Positions 45,204-56,294 of a DNA stretch of 64,000 bases are shown piece after piece. This stretch comes from Methanococcoides vulcani (lineage in GTDB: Archaea; Halobacteriota; Methanosarcinia; Methanosarcinales; Methanosarcinaceae): the NCBI RefSeq assembly GCF_900111645.1, contig NZ_FOHQ01000002.1:359074-423073 (forward strand), in the 5' to 3' direction. Every line of letters starts with the position of its first letter. Position 1 is the first letter of the stretch. A model generated the notes under the pieces. That model was given only the letters and a program-made list of their open reading frames with translations, had not been told where the DNA came from and searched no databases. A program made the translations under genes and the position numbers.

Positions 45204-46913
45204 ATGACCCTGACTGATGAAGATAAGATTACTATAGAAAAATTTGCGCTTCAAAACGCTGTAAAATATGGAAAGACCCCTCAGCTTGGAGCTGTTATGG
45301 GACGTGTTATGGGTTCGTGTCCTCACCTGCGTCCTCTTGCAAAGGATGTTGGTCCTATGATCCAGCAGATCCTGGATGAGGTCTCAAAAGAGAGTCCTGA
45401 AGCTTGGCAGTCCCGGCTGGAGGCAATAGCACCTGAGCTTATCGAGGAGCTTAACACGAAAAAAGTGCCTGATAAAGGGCTCAAGCCTCTTGACGTTGCA
45501 GAGGGTGAGACCGTTGTCATGCGTTTTGCACCAAACCCCAATGGTCCGCCTACACTTGGAAGTACACGTGGTATCGTGGTAAATTCTGAATATGTCAGGA
45601 GGTATGGTGGCAAGTTCATCATCCGTTTCGATGACACAGACCCGCAGACCAAGCGCCCGATGCTTGAGGCATATGACTGGTACATCGAGGACTGCACATG
45701 GCTTGATGCAAAACCGGACAAGGTGGTCATTGCGTCAGATCATATGGAGGTCTATTACGATTATGCAAGAAAGCTCATTGAGATGGGCCATGCCTATGTT
45801 TGCTTCTGTGAAGGCGGCGACTTCAAGAAGTTCAAGGATGCCAAGGAACCCTGCCCTCACCGTGGGCAGAGCCCTGTGGTGAACCTTGAACACTGGGATA
45901 AGATGCTTGCAGGCGATTATGAGGAAAAGGCTGCAGTGGTCAGGATAAAGACCGATATCAAGCACAAGGACCCTGCTCTTCGTGATTATGGTGCTTTCAG
46001 GATCGTCAAGACCCCGCACCCACGCCCTGAGGTCGGCGACAAATATGTGGTCTGGCCATTGCTTGACTTTGAAGGTGCTATTGAGGACCATGAGCTTGGG
46101 ATGACCCACATTATCAGGGGCAAGGACCTGATGGACAGTGAGAAGCGCCAGGGATATATCTATAATTATCTCGGCTGGGACTACCCGAAGACAACTCACT
46201 GGGGCCGCATCAAGATGCACGAGTTCGGCAAGTTCAGTACAAGCGGACTCCGACAGGCAATAGAAGAAGGGGAGTATTCCGGGTGGGATGATCCAAGACT
46301 TCCAACATTGCGTGCACTCCGAAGGCGTGGTATCAGGCCTGAAGCTATTCGTAAATTCATGATCGAGATGGGTGTGGGTGAAACCGACGTCAGCATCAGT
46401 ATGGACACTCTATACGCAGAGAACAGGAAGATCGTTGATCCTATTGCTAACAGGTATTTCTTCGTATGGGATCCTGTTGAACTTGAGATCGAAAATGCGG
46501 AAGCCTGTGTTGTGGAACCTTCATTGCATCCTACCGAAGAGAGGGGAAGGCGTAGCATCAATGTCGGATCAAAGGCATTTGTCTGCAATGATGATGTAGG
46601 GTCTGTCAAAGAAGGCGATGTCCTGCGTTTGAAAGATCTCTATAATATTGAGGTTACCTCTGTTAGTCCGCTGAAAGGTCGTTGCATTGGAAACTCCATG
46701 GAAGATGTCAAAAGCAGGAAGATGCGCATAATCCATTGGGCACCTGAAGATAACGTCTCCATAAAAGTGCTGGCACCACATGGTGAGTTCACAGGTGTTG
46801 GTGAGAAACAGGTGGTTGAAGAGCTTAACAACGTTGTCCAGTTCGAAAGGTTCGGCTTCTGCAGGATCGATTCAGTGGATGATGGTGTTGTTGCATACTT
46901 CACCCATAAGTGA
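45204..46913 (+). CDS. gltX: Glutamyl-tRNA synthetase (archaeal, non-discriminating type expected)
   Basis: A 569-residue class I synthetase of the archaeal/eukaryal GluRS group. An N-terminal archaeal extension is followed by the HIGH-equivalent PNPNGPPTLGSTRG, IIRFDDTDP, the AYVCFCEG region, the KMSKS-equivalent GKFSTSG, and an anticodon-binding part of the GlnRS-like beta-barrel type. Archaea generally use it to charge both tRNA-Glu and tRNA-Gln, with GatDE then making Gln-tRNA; this is family knowledge. A hairpin terminator follows. Confidence 0.96.
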   Translation: MTLTDEDKITIEKFALQNAVKYGKTPQLGAVMGRVMGSCPHLRPLAKDVGPMIQQILDEVSKESPEAWQSRLEAIAPELIEELNTKKVPDKGLKPLDVAEGETVVMRFAPNPNGPPTLGSTRGIVVNSEYVRRYGGKFIIRFDDTDPQTKRPMLEAYDWYIEDCTWLDAKPDKVVIASDHMEVYYDYARKLIEMGHAYVCFCEGGDFKKFKDAKEPCPHRGQSPVVNLEHWDKMLAGDYEEKAAVVRIKTDIKHKDPALRDYGAFRIVKTPHPRPEVGDKYVVWPLLDFEGAIEDHELGMTHIIRGKDLMDSEKRQGYIYNYLGWDYPKTTHWGRIKMHEFGKFSTSGLRQAIEEGEYSGWDDPRLPTLRALRRRGIRPEAIRKFMIEMGVGETDVSISMDTLYAENRKIVDPIANRYFFVWDPVELEIENAEACVVEPSLHPTEERGRRSINVGSKAFVCNDDVGSVKEGDVLRLKDLYNIEVTSVSPLKGRCIGNSMEDVKSRKMRIIHWAPEDNVSIKVLAPHGEFTGVGEKQVVEELNNVVQFERFGFCRIDSVDDGVVAYFTHK

Positions 46914-46945
46914 AGTTTCAATTCGGGATCTGGATATTCCTATAA

Positions 46946-46978
46946 GGCTGGTTTTACCAGCCATTTCTCTTTTTATTT
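46946..46978 (+). terminator. Terminator of gltX
   Basis: GGCTGGT (46946-46952) pairs with ACCAGCC (46956-46962) across TTT, followed by a T-rich tail. Confidence 0.7.
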
Positions 46979-47120
46979 TAGCAGTATGAGCTGGTTAGCT
47001 GAAAGTGTGTTCTCAAATTGATGATTGGAGTCACTTGCTTCATCTTGAGACAAATGGATATTCCTGCATTGCACATACGTTTGCAATCTTAGCTAAAGCT
47101 AATTGAAAATGAATATTGTT

Positions 47121-47154
47121 AAAAAAAGATGTTAACGGTGACCGATGGGTCACC
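47121..47154 (-). terminator. Terminator of rps3ae
   Basis: On the minus strand GGTGACC pairs with GGTCACC across a 4-base loop (47137-47154), with seven T after a short spacer. The rest of the spacer (46979-47120) shows only a small TTAGCT/AGCTAA repeat. Confidence 0.6.
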
Positions 47155-47170
47155 ATTATGATTTAAAGAA

Positions 47171-47866
47171 TTATTCCTCTGCTGTAGGTGTCTCTACGAC
47201 TTCTGGAGCTTCTACAACTTCTGGAGCCTCTACGACTTCTGGAGCTTCTACAACTTCCGGAGTTGCTACTGCTACTGCGTGTGGTGGAACGACCTGAACT
47301 TCGGTCTTCCTAATCTCTACCCTTCTCAGTGGGTAGATGGATTTTGATTTTCTGTAGATGTTTGCGGAAAGCTTACCAACAATAGCTTCTTCTACGAACT
47401 GCTCGAAGTCGAGTTCGGATGCGCGTTTTGCTACTGTTTCGGTCATGACGTCCCTGAGACCTTTGATCTGGCTTGTCCTTGCTCTCTTGACTGTAAAGCA
47501 GATAGGTTTGACCCTGATCTTGTAACCATCCTTTGTCGTGACATTAAGATTTGCATCAATTCTGGAAGTCTGGCGCTTTACGATGGAACGCAGGTAATCG
47601 GTTGTGATCTCGTGGCCGATGAATCTTGTGTTTGCCACATCACCGGTTACGTTATCGATCTCAAGTTTGAGTTTGATGTTGTGCTTTGAGAAATCATTGG
47701 TAAGTTCACCAACGGTGGTTTCCACAATACGACCGAGCAGTTTCTCTGGTTCGTCTGTTGGGGTTACACCGATTTTGTTGCTACCTATGAACTTTGGTGC
47801 CACGATGTTATACCACTCTTTTGATTTCCACTTATCCAGCTTCCTTTGTACTCTCTTTTTTGCCAA
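47171..47866 (-). CDS. rps3ae: 30S ribosomal protein S3Ae with C-terminal repeat tail
   Basis: A 231-residue archaeal S3Ae (eS1). The body [19 protein letters not shown] start, [33 protein letters not shown] and [14 protein letters not shown] are typical. After residue 200 the protein has about four copies of EVVEAP, an unusual acidic Pro/Val tail. TTG 47866 lies 5 bases after GGAGGA and is the start. A TATA-like element (TTTATATATG, about 48003) lies upstream on the minus strand, so it has its own promoter behind serS. Confidence 0.95.
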   Translation of the reverse strand: MAKKRVQRKLDKWKSKEWYNIVAPKFIGSNKIGVTPTDEPEKLLGRIVETTVGELTNDFSKHNIKLKLEIDNVTGDVANTRFIGHEITTDYLRSIVKRQTSRIDANLNVTTKDGYKIRVKPICFTVKRARTSQIKGLRDVMTETVAKRASELDFEQFVEEAIVGKLSANIYRKSKSIYPLRRVEIRKTEVQVVPPHAVAVATPEVVEAPEVVEAPEVVEAPEVVETPTAEE

Positions 47867-48035
47867 GCAATTCCTCCTTATTATTGTGATAGTTGTTTTT
47901 GATCAATACATTGATCGAATTAGATTTTGATGTTCGTGATTCTGACCGTTATAATTCCCGTGTGAATGGTTATTAATAGCGGGTCAATACTGTACACGTC
48001 CATATATAAAGAAATCGGTACGATAAAAAGGAATA

Positions 48036-49544
48036 TCAGAGGAAATTAATTCCCTTTGGCATTTCACCGACTCTCTTCCTGAACTCCTCCGGCCAGTTTT
48101 CGGGATCAAGTCCCTTCTGTGCAAAGAATGCTGATGCCCAGCGCTCAAGTCCCACACCTGAACAGCCTGACCATAGTTCTTCGCCAGACTGTGATTTCAC
48201 ATTGAATCCTGACGGGTACTTGTTACCGTTGATACTGACATTCTGGAACTCAAGCCACTCACCGTCCTCGCCTCTGTAAGGCAGTGGTGCTTCATAGTCC
48301 GTGGTACCTGCTTCACCTTGCTCTGAAAGGCCTGTAAGACCTTCCTGTGCCATGAACCATGGGGTGACCCATGCCTTTCTCCATTCAAGGTCAAGGATCT
48401 CATTAAAGATGTGCATGTACTTTTCATGCAGTTCCTTTGCAGTTGCCACAACCTGTTCCTTTGTACCAAGCCATACGATCTCTACACGGTGGAACTCATC
48501 CACACGTTCCATTCCATGAATGCCGCCGCTCTCATAGCGGTGTGATGTACCGGACCTGTCGAATACTTTTATTGGGAAGTCCTCGGTAGGTATTGTTTCT
48601 CCCTGCAGGTACATCCAGAAAGGAGGACATTGTGCATAGCACAGGCCGCCGATCGGATCACCGATCTTCTCTTTGATAAGTGCAGTGGGCACCTCATGTG
48701 TGACCTTGTAATGATCAGAGACCTCTTCCCAGAACTCAGGGTCCCTTGTCTTTGGAGGGCAGACGTAGTAGATCTCAGGATATACGCCCTTTGCATGTCC
48801 GGATTTCTGCCAGACCTCCCATGGGACAAGCTTCGGGAAGATCATTTCCCTGTATCCCAGAGGACCAAGGAGCTCTTCGAGAACTATCCTTTCGAATGTC
48901 CTGAACATCCTTGTTGATTGTGGGCCATGTATCCACTGTCCACGGCTTGCTCCGCGCTTGATCCATCCTTCTTTCATCATTTCCTGTGTAGGGTCGCCAA
49001 AGAACGTGTATTCCTTCTTTTCACTTTCCCATATGACCTGCCAGTGTTCTGCCTTGCCGCCGTAATCCTTAGCCCTGACCTTTTCTTCCATGAGGGTCAG
49101 TATCCTGTCAGGAATACGGTTCTCAAGCTCGGATTCACCTACCTCAAGCTCAAGAACGATGCCACCTTCCACATTTCTGATGTTGCTCACGTGTGGGATC
49201 TTTATGTTCTCAAGTTTCTCTTCTGTAGGCATTTCAATGGTAAACTCTTTCACATCAATGCCACGAATGCCTATGTGGAACTCTTTCCCAAGCTTTCCGG
49301 CAAGGGGTTTCCTGAGGCGGATAATTGCGTCATGTGCCCTGACGAACCTTCCTGATTCTATCGAGACCTCGACACTGTTATCAACAATATTCCATTCTGT
49401 GATCCTTGCACCCTGGCCTTCCGGTGCTCCTTTTGTAAGGATGGTCTCATTTGCCTCATTGATATACTGGGCAATAATATCTTTTGCGTCGGTCGGGTCG
49501 GCGCTGGTTTTGAATGCTCCTTTCAGGTTGAATTTAAGTTCCAT
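48036..49544 (-). CDS. serS: Seryl-tRNA synthetase, rare methanogen type (SerS2)
   Basis: A 502-residue class II enzyme of the methanogenic SerRS type, not the common one. It has the methanogen-type N-terminal RNA-binding domain instead of a long coiled coil. Other features are [26 protein letters not shown] (motif 1), [12 protein letters not shown] with a zinc-binding Cys, [31 protein letters not shown] (motif 2 region) and [20 protein letters not shown] (motif 3). Zinc in the active site recognises serine directly. Length and motif order are complete. The 240 bases upstream hold no gene. Confidence 0.95.
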   Translation of the reverse strand: MELKFNLKGAFKTSADPTDAKDIIAQYINEANETILTKGAPEGQGARITEWNIVDNSVEVSIESGRFVRAHDAIIRLRKPLAGKLGKEFHIGIRGIDVKEFTIEMPTEEKLENIKIPHVSNIRNVEGGIVLELEVGESELENRIPDRILTLMEEKVRAKDYGGKAEHWQVIWESEKKEYTFFGDPTQEMMKEGWIKRGASRGQWIHGPQSTRMFRTFERIVLEELLGPLGYREMIFPKLVPWEVWQKSGHAKGVYPEIYYVCPPKTRDPEFWEEVSDHYKVTHEVPTALIKEKIGDPIGGLCYAQCPPFWMYLQGETIPTEDFPIKVFDRSGTSHRYESGGIHGMERVDEFHRVEIVWLGTKEQVVATAKELHEKYMHIFNEILDLEWRKAWVTPWFMAQEGLTGLSEQGEAGTTDYEAPLPYRGEDGEWLEFQNVSINGNKYPSGFNVKSQSGEELWSGCSGVGLERWASAFFAQKGLDPENWPEEFRKRVGEMPKGINFL

Positions 49545-49786
49545 ACGTTATTCCTCTTGAAACTGGCCGTAATTGTGTCAGCAGGCTCTTAAGTTCCATT
49601 TATGGTCATGATTGAATTAATTGTATTTATTGCTAAAGCAAACAGTTATGAAATAGGCTCCAGATTTAATAATTTTTCCAACAAAAAACAGTTTGTAATT
49701 ACAATTAGGTTATTTTGAAGGGCTGATTGACCCGAAAAATGTTGGAGGCAAAAATTTCGCCTTTGTATAAGATAACTTTGTTCAAC

Positions 49787-50341
49787 TCATGAGAACAAAT
49801 GCCTGTTCTCATCAATGAATTGGTGCTGGTCGTCTGTTCGGGACCTTGTATAGATCAATGCTGCCGGGTGGAAGATCTTAAGCACATTTCGTCCTTGAAA
49901 TTCCTCAACAGATCCCCATTCCATCTTATGTCCATTAAGGAAGGCTTTTTCAGCAGTATTTCCAAGGAGAATTATCAATTTTGGATCAAGCAGCTCTATC
50001 TGCCTGTTCAGGAATGGTTTGCAGGCTTCAAGCTCTTTCTTGTTCGGATTGCGGTTCTTTGGCGGCCTGCATTTGATGGTATTGATAACTGCCCAATCAC
50101 TATCCTCAAGCCCGGCATAGTCGATAAGGTCATCCAGTATCTTTCCTGCACGTCCGCAAAAAGGCACTCCGGTCTCATCCTCGTTCTTCCCCGGGGCTTC
50201 TCCGATAAATAGTACTTTAGGTCTGTCCGATCCCTTGCGGACGACTTTATTGATAACAGTATCAGAAAGCGGGCATGCCGTACATTCGAAGATATGCTTT
50301 TCAACATCCTCAAGTGTTTTCCATTCAGAGGTCATTTTCAT
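49787..50341 (-). CDS. Uracil-DNA glycosylase, family 4
   Basis: A 184-residue family-4 UDG that removes uracil from DNA. The 4Fe-4S ligands are C20-x-x-C23, C91 and C107. GEAPGKNED is the active-site water-activating motif, and HPAALIY forms the DNA-intercalation end. The stop codon sits in a perfect TGAGAACA/TGTTCTCA hairpin that may stabilise the end of the transcript. The start overlaps the end of pcc1 by 17 bases; it is the last gene of the glm-DHH-pcc1-UDG operon. Confidence 0.94.
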   Translation of the reverse strand: MKMTSEWKTLEDVEKHIFECTACPLSDTVINKVVRKGSDRPKVLFIGEAPGKNEDETGVPFCGRAGKILDDLIDYAGLEDSDWAVINTIKCRPPKNRNPNKKELEACKPFLNRQIELLDPKLIILLGNTAEKAFLNGHKMEWGSVEEFQGRNVLKIFHPAALIYTRSRTDDQHQFIDENRHLFS

Positions 50342-50570
50342 CCTCCACCTCCTTTATGACATCCTCAGCTATCTTTGCGTTCATAAGCAGATCATCCACA
50401 GTTGCGATCATGGAAGAGATCTTCTCTGTTCTGATGGTTATGGATGCCTTCTCTTCTCCTATCATTGTTTCCATGTTGGTGAGATTGTCAGGTTTTAGTG
50501 AAAGTGCAACTTTCCTCGCAATATCAGGTGTATCCGGGCTGTTGAACTCGATCTTCGTGGATATCTTCAT
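50325..50570 (-). CDS. pcc1: KEOPS complex subunit Pcc1
   Basis: An 81-residue Pcc1 homologue with the family pattern KISTKIEFNSPDTPDIARKVALSLKPDN, then an inhibitor-like strand pair (KASITIRTEKISSMIATVDDLL) and a C-terminal helix. Pcc1 dimerises and joins Kae1, Bud32 and Cgi121 in making the t6A37 modification of tRNAs. The other KEOPS genes are not in this window. It lies between the DHH nuclease and UDG. Confidence 0.85.
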   Translation of the reverse strand: MKISTKIEFNSPDTPDIARKVALSLKPDNLTNMETMIGEEKASITIRTEKISSMIATVDDLLMNAKIAEDVIKEVEDENDL

Positions 50571-50579
50571 AATTTCACA

Positions 50580-51893
50580 TCAGTTCAACTGTTCCCCGAT
50601 AATTTCATCGACAAGTGCAATAAATTCCTCTGTTCTTCCGAGTGGTATGGATGCACCGGAAGCTACACTGTGTCCTCCACCATCTCCACCAACAGATGAT
50701 GCAGCAGTTCGCATTGCATAAGCCAGGTCAAGTCCTTTATCGACCAGTTCCCTGGTTCCTCTTCCGGAGATCTTGATAATACCTTCGACCTCGTTAATGG
50801 CAATGAAAGGCATATCCGGATGTACGTACCTTATAATTGTACTTGCTACCATTCCTGTGGATTCAAGTTCCTTACCGCTCAGGTAGTAGATGTTCTTACC
50901 CTTTTGCAACAGCTCTTCTGCCTTCTTAATGTCGGCGATGATGGCCTTCTGGCTTTTAAGAGTGATATCCTGTGCTTCTTCCAGCGCGGACTCGTCCTTC
51001 ATGCAAAGCGCAATGGCAAGTCCGGGAACTTTCTGTTTACCGCAGGTGTTCATGATGGCTACAAGATCGTAGGCATTCTTGACAACCTCCCTGTTCAGGA
51101 TGTATACATCACCGATAGCAGCTTCAATAGCTTCAGGGCTGGCGGTTTTCGTAAGTTTCAATGCAATTGTGGAAGTGAGCTTCTGGAGTTGTTCCGTATC
51201 AAGTGAATCGATGTTGCCGTGTATGTCAAGCATTTCCAGGAACTGATCGATTTTCTCACGTTCACCTGTAAGGTCAAGGTATGGTTCCGGTGTGTTCTCC
51301 AATATATCCGCGACATCGCCACTGCCTACTTTCAATCCCTTTTTGACAGAAACGATCCCGGCTTCAACAGCTTCATCCAGTATGACCTTATTTGCTGTCT
51401 CGAACAGCTGTTTATCTCCAACAGCACCTGCGATAGCAAGTCCTGCAAGGTCAATATTTTCCTCATCCAGACCCTTTGCAACAAGGTATGTTGTGGTGGC
51501 CGCACACAGGTGTACTGCTCCGTCAATTCCTACCATGTGTGGATTTATCATTGCTTTGGCAGGCGAATCTCCGACTGGCTTGTGGTGATCTATCACGATC
51601 ACATCCTGTTCGACCTTTTCGATTATCTCGGACTGCCCGCTACCCATATCGCAGAATATCACAATATCATCATCAGAAGTAGTTTCATTGACCATCTCTG
51701 CCACGCTTTCGTCCAGGCGGCCAATGATCGTCAGATGGTATGGTATCCCTTTCCTGAGCAGTGCCTGGCAGATGATCGCAGCTGAAGATATGCCGTCGGC
51801 ATCATTATGGGAGATGACACGTGCATGTTCGTACTCTTCAATGATAGCAGCTATCTGTTTTGCAAGTTCGATTAAATTCTGCATTTCTATCAA
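50580..51893 (-). CDS. DHH-family nuclease (RecJ-like / GAN)
   Basis: A 437-residue DHH/DHHA1 phosphoesterase. Motif I is VISHNDADGISSAA, motif II VIFCDMGSG, motif III VIVIDHHKP, then GLAIAGAVGDK, with the C-terminal DHHA1 motif GGDGGGHSVASGA. Archaeal members are 5'-3' single-strand exonucleases related to RecJ and to Cdc45 and associate with GINS at the replication fork. TTG 51893 with GGTGAT upstream is the likely start; ATG 51884 is possible. It follows glmU by 37 bases. Confidence 0.9.
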   Translation of the reverse strand: MIEMQNLIELAKQIAAIIEEYEHARVISHNDADGISSAAIICQALLRKGIPYHLTIIGRLDESVAEMVNETTSDDDIVIFCDMGSGQSEIIEKVEQDVIVIDHHKPVGDSPAKAMINPHMVGIDGAVHLCAATTTYLVAKGLDEENIDLAGLAIAGAVGDKQLFETANKVILDEAVEAGIVSVKKGLKVGSGDVADILENTPEPYLDLTGEREKIDQFLEMLDIHGNIDSLDTEQLQKLTSTIALKLTKTASPEAIEAAIGDVYILNREVVKNAYDLVAIMNTCGKQKVPGLAIALCMKDESALEEAQDITLKSQKAIIADIKKAEELLQKGKNIYYLSGKELESTGMVASTIIRYVHPDMPFIAINEVEGIIKISGRGTRELVDKGLDLAYAMRTAASSVGGDGGGHSVASGASIPLGRTEEFIALVDEIIGEQLN

Positions 51894-51930
51894 TCAGATC
51901 ACCGTGTATTACTGTAAAAGTGGTTCCGTA

Positions 51931-53121
51931 TCACTTGACAACCTCTCCGGGTTTCGTAAAGCTTCCACTTTTCATGACCGTTCCCACGTTTATGCTGGTG
52001 TTGATCCCGGTGTGGACATCGTCGCCCATGATAACACCAAGCTTCCTTCTTCCGGAATCGGTCCTCCTTCCCTTGATATTGACCTTTATGTTCTTACCAT
52101 CATGTCTCAGGTTAGCAACTTTTGTTCCGGCACCGAAATTGCACTTTCGTCCTATAATACTATCCCCCATATAGGTCAGGTGTCCGATCTTTGTATCATC
52201 CATGATGATACTGTTCTTAACTTCAACGGCATTTCCAATATGGACTCTGTTCCCGATAGTTGTTGAAGGGCGTATGAAACAATTAGGTCCGATATCGCAA
52301 TCTTTTCCTATCACTACAGGTCCTATTATATACGCGCCGTTGCGTATGAGGGTTCCTTCTCCTACGCTCACATCACCTATGAGGGTGGCATTCGGTTCGA
52401 CCAGGCCTGATCTCACGGGCTCCATCTCGTTTAACAGAACCGTGTTAGCATCAAGGAGGTCCCATGGTCTGCCTATGTCGATCCATTCCTCTTCCAGGAT
52501 CTCATAGCCAACATTGGCATCGCTATCTATCAGCATCTGAAGTGAATCCGTGATCTCGTATTCCTTTCTTGGTGATAGTGGGGTATTTTCGATAAGTTCA
52601 AAAATAGGTTCTCTGAAAAGGTATATTCCTGCATTAGCAAGATCTGTTGGTGGTTTCTCGGGTTTTTCTATTATTCTGGAAACTTTGTTCCCATTGGTCT
52701 CGATGACACCGAAATCCGAAGGATTTTCCACATGTTTGACCGTAATGACCGCATCCTCTTTTCTTTCGGTCATCCTTCTGATGTGCGATGAACTGACAAG
52801 AACATCCCCGTTGAGTACGATAAACTCGCCTTTGACATACTCTTTTGCACAGCCAATGGCATTGGCTGTACCAAGTTGTTCTTTCTGGTGAACGTAGTCA
52901 ATAGTAACACCTCGCTTCTCCCCGTCACCAAAGTATTCCCTGATACTTTCCTCGTGGTAACCTGTGATGAAAACGAATCCTTCAATGCCTGCTTCTATCG
53001 CTGCATCAACTATATGTTCAAGCATCGGTTTGTTGGCTATCGGAAGCATGACCTTTGGAATTGCTGATGTCAATGGCCGCATCCGGGTACCTTCTCCGGC
53101 TGCAAGTACTACAGCTTTCAT
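51931..53121 (-). CDS. Bifunctional sugar-1-phosphate nucleotidylyl/acetyltransferase (GlmU-like 1)
   Basis: A 396-residue protein. The N-terminal nucleotidyltransferase has [28 protein letters not shown] and FIVLNGDVL. The C-terminal left-handed beta-helix is built from hexapeptide repeats ([38 protein letters not shown]). Archaeal relatives make UDP-GlcNAc from glucosamine-1-phosphate (acetylation, then uridylylation) or activate glucose-1-phosphate with dTTP. The position behind glmM favours UDP-GlcNAc. ATG 53121 overlaps the glmM stop (ATGA). GAGGTG precedes it. Confidence 0.88.
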   Translation of the reverse strand: MKAVVLAAGEGTRMRPLTSAIPKVMLPIANKPMLEHIVDAAIEAGIEGFVFITGYHEESIREYFGDGEKRGVTIDYVHQKEQLGTANAIGCAKEYVKGEFIVLNGDVLVSSSHIRRMTERKEDAVITVKHVENPSDFGVIETNGNKVSRIIEKPEKPPTDLANAGIYLFREPIFELIENTPLSPRKEYEITDSLQMLIDSDANVGYEILEEEWIDIGRPWDLLDANTVLLNEMEPVRSGLVEPNATLIGDVSVGEGTLIRNGAYIIGPVVIGKDCDIGPNCFIRPSTTIGNRVHIGNAVEVKNSIIMDDTKIGHLTYMGDSIIGRKCNFGAGTKVANLRHDGKNIKVNIKGRRTDSGRRKLGVIMGDDVHTGINTSINVGTVMKSGSFTKPGEVVK

Positions 53122-54419
53122 GCCACACCTCTTTTGACAACATTCTCCACCATGTCGTATAGCTTGTCCACGCCCTCTCTTGCCTCTGCGGTGATGCGTA
53201 TCTTGGGTTCTGTTCCGGATGGTCTTACAAGCACCCATCCTTCTTCCATTTCCACGCGTACTCCGTCAATATCCGTGATCTCTCCGGAAGAGCCGAGCTC
53301 AGAACATACTAATCCCATGGCAGTATCCTTCTTTTCATTGTCACACTTGACCGTTCCGCGGCGCGTTGGATAGTGTGGAAGGTCACCCTTTAGCTCTGAA
53401 AGCTTTTTTTCCTGAATAAGTTCCATCACCTTTGCAGCCGCATAGATCCCGTCAGGGCAATATGATATCGCAGGGAATATCCAGCTTCCTGATGGCTCTC
53501 CTCCGAAATCCGCTTCTGATCTCTTGATCTCTTCAGCAACATAGACATCTCCTACCCTTGTGCGGACAACCGTTGAATCCGGGAGTGCATCATCTATCAT
53601 CATTGATGTATCCACCGGAACTACAAGTTTGGCATCGCTTTTGCATTCATGTCTGGCAAACATTGCAAGCATTTCGTCCCCGGTGATGAATTCCCCGTTT
53701 TCGTCCACAGTCATCATCCTGTCTGCATCCCCGTCCTGAGCAATACCAATGTCTGCTCCGAATTCTTTCATTGCTTTTTTGAGTAACGTCAGATTTGCAT
53801 CGTTTGGTTCAGGATTTCGTGCAGGGAAGTGTCCGTCAGGTTGTGAGTTCAACGTTATGACCTCACATCCTAGCTCCCGCAGGACGTAAGGGGTGATAGT
53901 GCTGCCCGCACCGCATCCACAGTCAATGATCACACGCTTTGATGATCGTTCAACATTTTTCACGATCATCTCTATGTGTTTTCTGATAGCATTGCTGTCT
54001 TCGGTCAAATTTCCGATCCTGTCCCATCTGACAGGCTCGAACGTTTCTTTCTCGATGATCTCTTCGATCTCTTCCTGCTGAGATGAATCAAATGCCATTC
54101 CATCAGGATTCCATAATTTTATTCCCACATATTCTGCAGGATTGTGGGATGCGGTTATCATTACTCCACAGTCATAATCCCTGGAAGCATAGGCAAGTGT
54201 CGGAGTGCTTACCATTCCGATGCGTACGACGTCGCAACCGGATGAAAGGAGGCCTGATATAACGGCATGTTCGATCATTTCGCCTGCAACGCGCGGGTCA
54301 CGTCCGATAACTGCAGTTCCTTTTGTCTTCCCAAGGGCAAGTCCGACCTTCAACGCAAGATCTACAGTTACATCCTTGTTAGTAATACCTCTGATACCGG
54401 ATGATCCGAATAATTTCAT
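53118..54419 (-). CDS. glmM: Phosphoglucosamine mutase
   Basis: A 433-residue alpha-D-phosphohexomutase that converts glucosamine-6-phosphate to glucosamine-1-phosphate. It begins [11 protein letters not shown]. The phosphoserine loop is MITASHNP, the metal loop is DGDADRMM, the sugar loop is GGEPSGSW and the phosphate loop is [13 protein letters not shown] 54419 follows GGAG and starts exactly at the conserved N-terminus; the frame open to 54488 is not coding. It is 17 bases downstream of glmS and overlaps the glmU-like gene. Confidence 0.93.
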   Translation of the reverse strand: MKLFGSSGIRGITNKDVTVDLALKVGLALGKTKGTAVIGRDPRVAGEMIEHAVISGLLSSGCDVVRIGMVSTPTLAYASRDYDCGVMITASHNPAEYVGIKLWNPDGMAFDSSQQEEIEEIIEKETFEPVRWDRIGNLTEDSNAIRKHIEMIVKNVERSSKRVIIDCGCGAGSTITPYVLRELGCEVITLNSQPDGHFPARNPEPNDANLTLLKKAMKEFGADIGIAQDGDADRMMTVDENGEFITGDEMLAMFARHECKSDAKLVVPVDTSMMIDDALPDSTVVRTRVGDVYVAEEIKRSEADFGGEPSGSWIFPAISYCPDGIYAAAKVMELIQEKKLSELKGDLPHYPTRRGTVKCDNEKKDTAMGLVCSELGSSGEITDIDGVRVEMEEGWVLVRPSGTEPKIRITAEAREGVDKLYDMVENVVKRGVA

Positions 54420-54436
54420 TTGATAACTCCGTATTT

Positions 54437-56281
54437 TCATTCCACAGTAACGCTCTTTGCAAGGTTCTTCGGTTTGTCTATGGAACATCCTCTTGCAAGG
54501 GCTGTATAATAAGCAAGCAGCTGTAAAAGCACGGATGATAGTACTGGTGAGAGCAGTTCATCTGTTGCAGGTATGCGCAATACCCAGTCCACGTACTTCT
54601 CTATCTCAGTATCATCCACATTGGCCACAGCTATGACCTTTGCTTCTCTTGCCTTTATTTCCTTGATATTGCTCAGGATCTTCTCATACACATGCCCCTT
54701 TGTGGCAATGGCAACGACAGGTGTTCCGTCCTCGATAAGCGCAAGAGGTCCATGTTTAAGTTCGCCACCTGCAAAACCTTCTGCATGTATGTATGATATT
54801 TCTTTAAGCTTCAAAGCACCTTCAAGTGCAATAGGATAATTAAGGTGTCTTCCAATAAAGAAATAATCTCTCTCTTTTGCGAACATCTCCGCACATTCGC
54901 GGATCGTATCCTTGTGGTTCAATATTTTCTGTATCTGTCCCGGGATGCGCTTCAGGTTCACAAGCAGATCCTTTGCCTCATTTACATTAAGCGTCCCCTT
55001 AGCTCTTGCAAATCGGATCGCAAGGAGGTAGAGCATGATGAGCTGTGCTGTAAAGGTCTTTGTTGCAGCTACACCTATCTCGGGCCCCGCATGTGTATAA
55101 AGAACATTGTTCGCATCTCTTGTAATGCTGCTGCCAACGACATTGGTAATGGCGATCGAATTGCAGCCATATGATCTGCAGCTTCTGATCGCAGCCAGGG
55201 TGTCTGCTGTTTCACCTGACTGGGTGATCGCAATTGAAAGGACGTTCTCATTCATTATGGGATTGCTATACCTGAACTCAGATCCGATATCTACGTCTGT
55301 GTGTATCCCTGCAAGATTCTCAAAAAGGTATTTACCTACAAGCCCTGCATTCAAAGATGTCCCGCAGGCAATGATCTCGATCCTGTCAATATTCCTGATT
55401 TCGTCATTGGAGATGTTTAGCTCTTCAAGATTCACGGAACCATCCAGTTCGGATAGCTTGCCTGAGAATGTATCATTCACAGATCTGGCTTGCTCATGTA
55501 TCTCTTTAAGCATGAAATGTTCATATCCTGCTTTTTCTGCAGCTTCAATGTCCCATTCAATAGTGGTCTTTTCTTTTTCAAGGACATTGCCATCGATATC
55601 AAAGAATTCCACTCCTTCCGGTCTGATGGTAACAAGATCAAGGTCATCTACAAAAACGACATCTTTTGTGTGATTGAGGAAAGCAGTAACATCAGATGCC
55701 GCATAGTATTCTCCGTCACCGATGCCGATGATCAAGGGACTGTCCTTTCTGGCCGCGATCATCAGGTCGGGTTCACTGCTACATACGGCAGTGACTGCAT
55801 AGGATCCTTCAACTTCCTGGAGTGTACTGCGAAGTGCCGTGAAGAAGTCACAAGTCTTCTCTGTGTTGTTAACGCTTCCATATAATTTTGAATGCAAAAG
55901 GTGGGCGATGACCTCTGTATCTGTTTCTGATAAAAAGTCATAACCTTCCTGCTGCAGTTTCTCTTTGATAGCAAGGTAGTTCTCGATAATACCATTATGT
56001 ACTATGGATATATCTCCGGAGTTATGTGGGTGGGAATTTACAGTGCTTGGGACCCCATGTGTGGCCCATCGTGTGTGTCCGATCCCTATATTCCCTTTGA
56101 GATCCTCCGGGAGGATCTTTTCCAGTTCCCTTATTTTCCCGACGGTCTTGTATGTGTCTATATTTCCATTGAGTATTGTGATTCCGGCTGAGTCATATCC
56201 CCTGTATTCGAGCTTTTTTAAGCAATCTATTAGTATAGGCGCTGCCTCACGGTTGCCTACATATCCTATGATTCCACACAT
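54437..56281 (-). CDS. glmS: Glucosamine-6-phosphate synthase (isomerising)
   Basis: A 614-residue enzyme that makes glucosamine-6-phosphate from fructose-6-phosphate and glutamine. The mature N-terminus [13 protein letters not shown] provides the catalytic Cys2 of the glutaminase half, followed by HTRWATHG and NSHPHNSG. Two SIS sugar-isomerase domains follow ([54 protein letters not shown]). The C-terminus [12 protein letters not shown] is typical. GGGGGAG precedes ATG 56281. Confidence 0.96.
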   Translation of the reverse strand: MCGIIGYVGNREAAPILIDCLKKLEYRGYDSAGITILNGNIDTYKTVGKIRELEKILPEDLKGNIGIGHTRWATHGVPSTVNSHPHNSGDISIVHNGIIENYLAIKEKLQQEGYDFLSETDTEVIAHLLHSKLYGSVNNTEKTCDFFTALRSTLQEVEGSYAVTAVCSSEPDLMIAARKDSPLIIGIGDGEYYAASDVTAFLNHTKDVVFVDDLDLVTIRPEGVEFFDIDGNVLEKEKTTIEWDIEAAEKAGYEHFMLKEIHEQARSVNDTFSGKLSELDGSVNLEELNISNDEIRNIDRIEIIACGTSLNAGLVGKYLFENLAGIHTDVDIGSEFRYSNPIMNENVLSIAITQSGETADTLAAIRSCRSYGCNSIAITNVVGSSITRDANNVLYTHAGPEIGVAATKTFTAQLIMLYLLAIRFARAKGTLNVNEAKDLLVNLKRIPGQIQKILNHKDTIRECAEMFAKERDYFFIGRHLNYPIALEGALKLKEISYIHAEGFAGGELKHGPLALIEDGTPVVAIATKGHVYEKILSNIKEIKAREAKVIAVANVDDTEIEKYVDWVLRIPATDELLSPVLSSVLLQLLAYYTALARGCSIDKPKNLAKSVTVE

Positions 56282-56294
56282 ATTGCTCCCCCCT

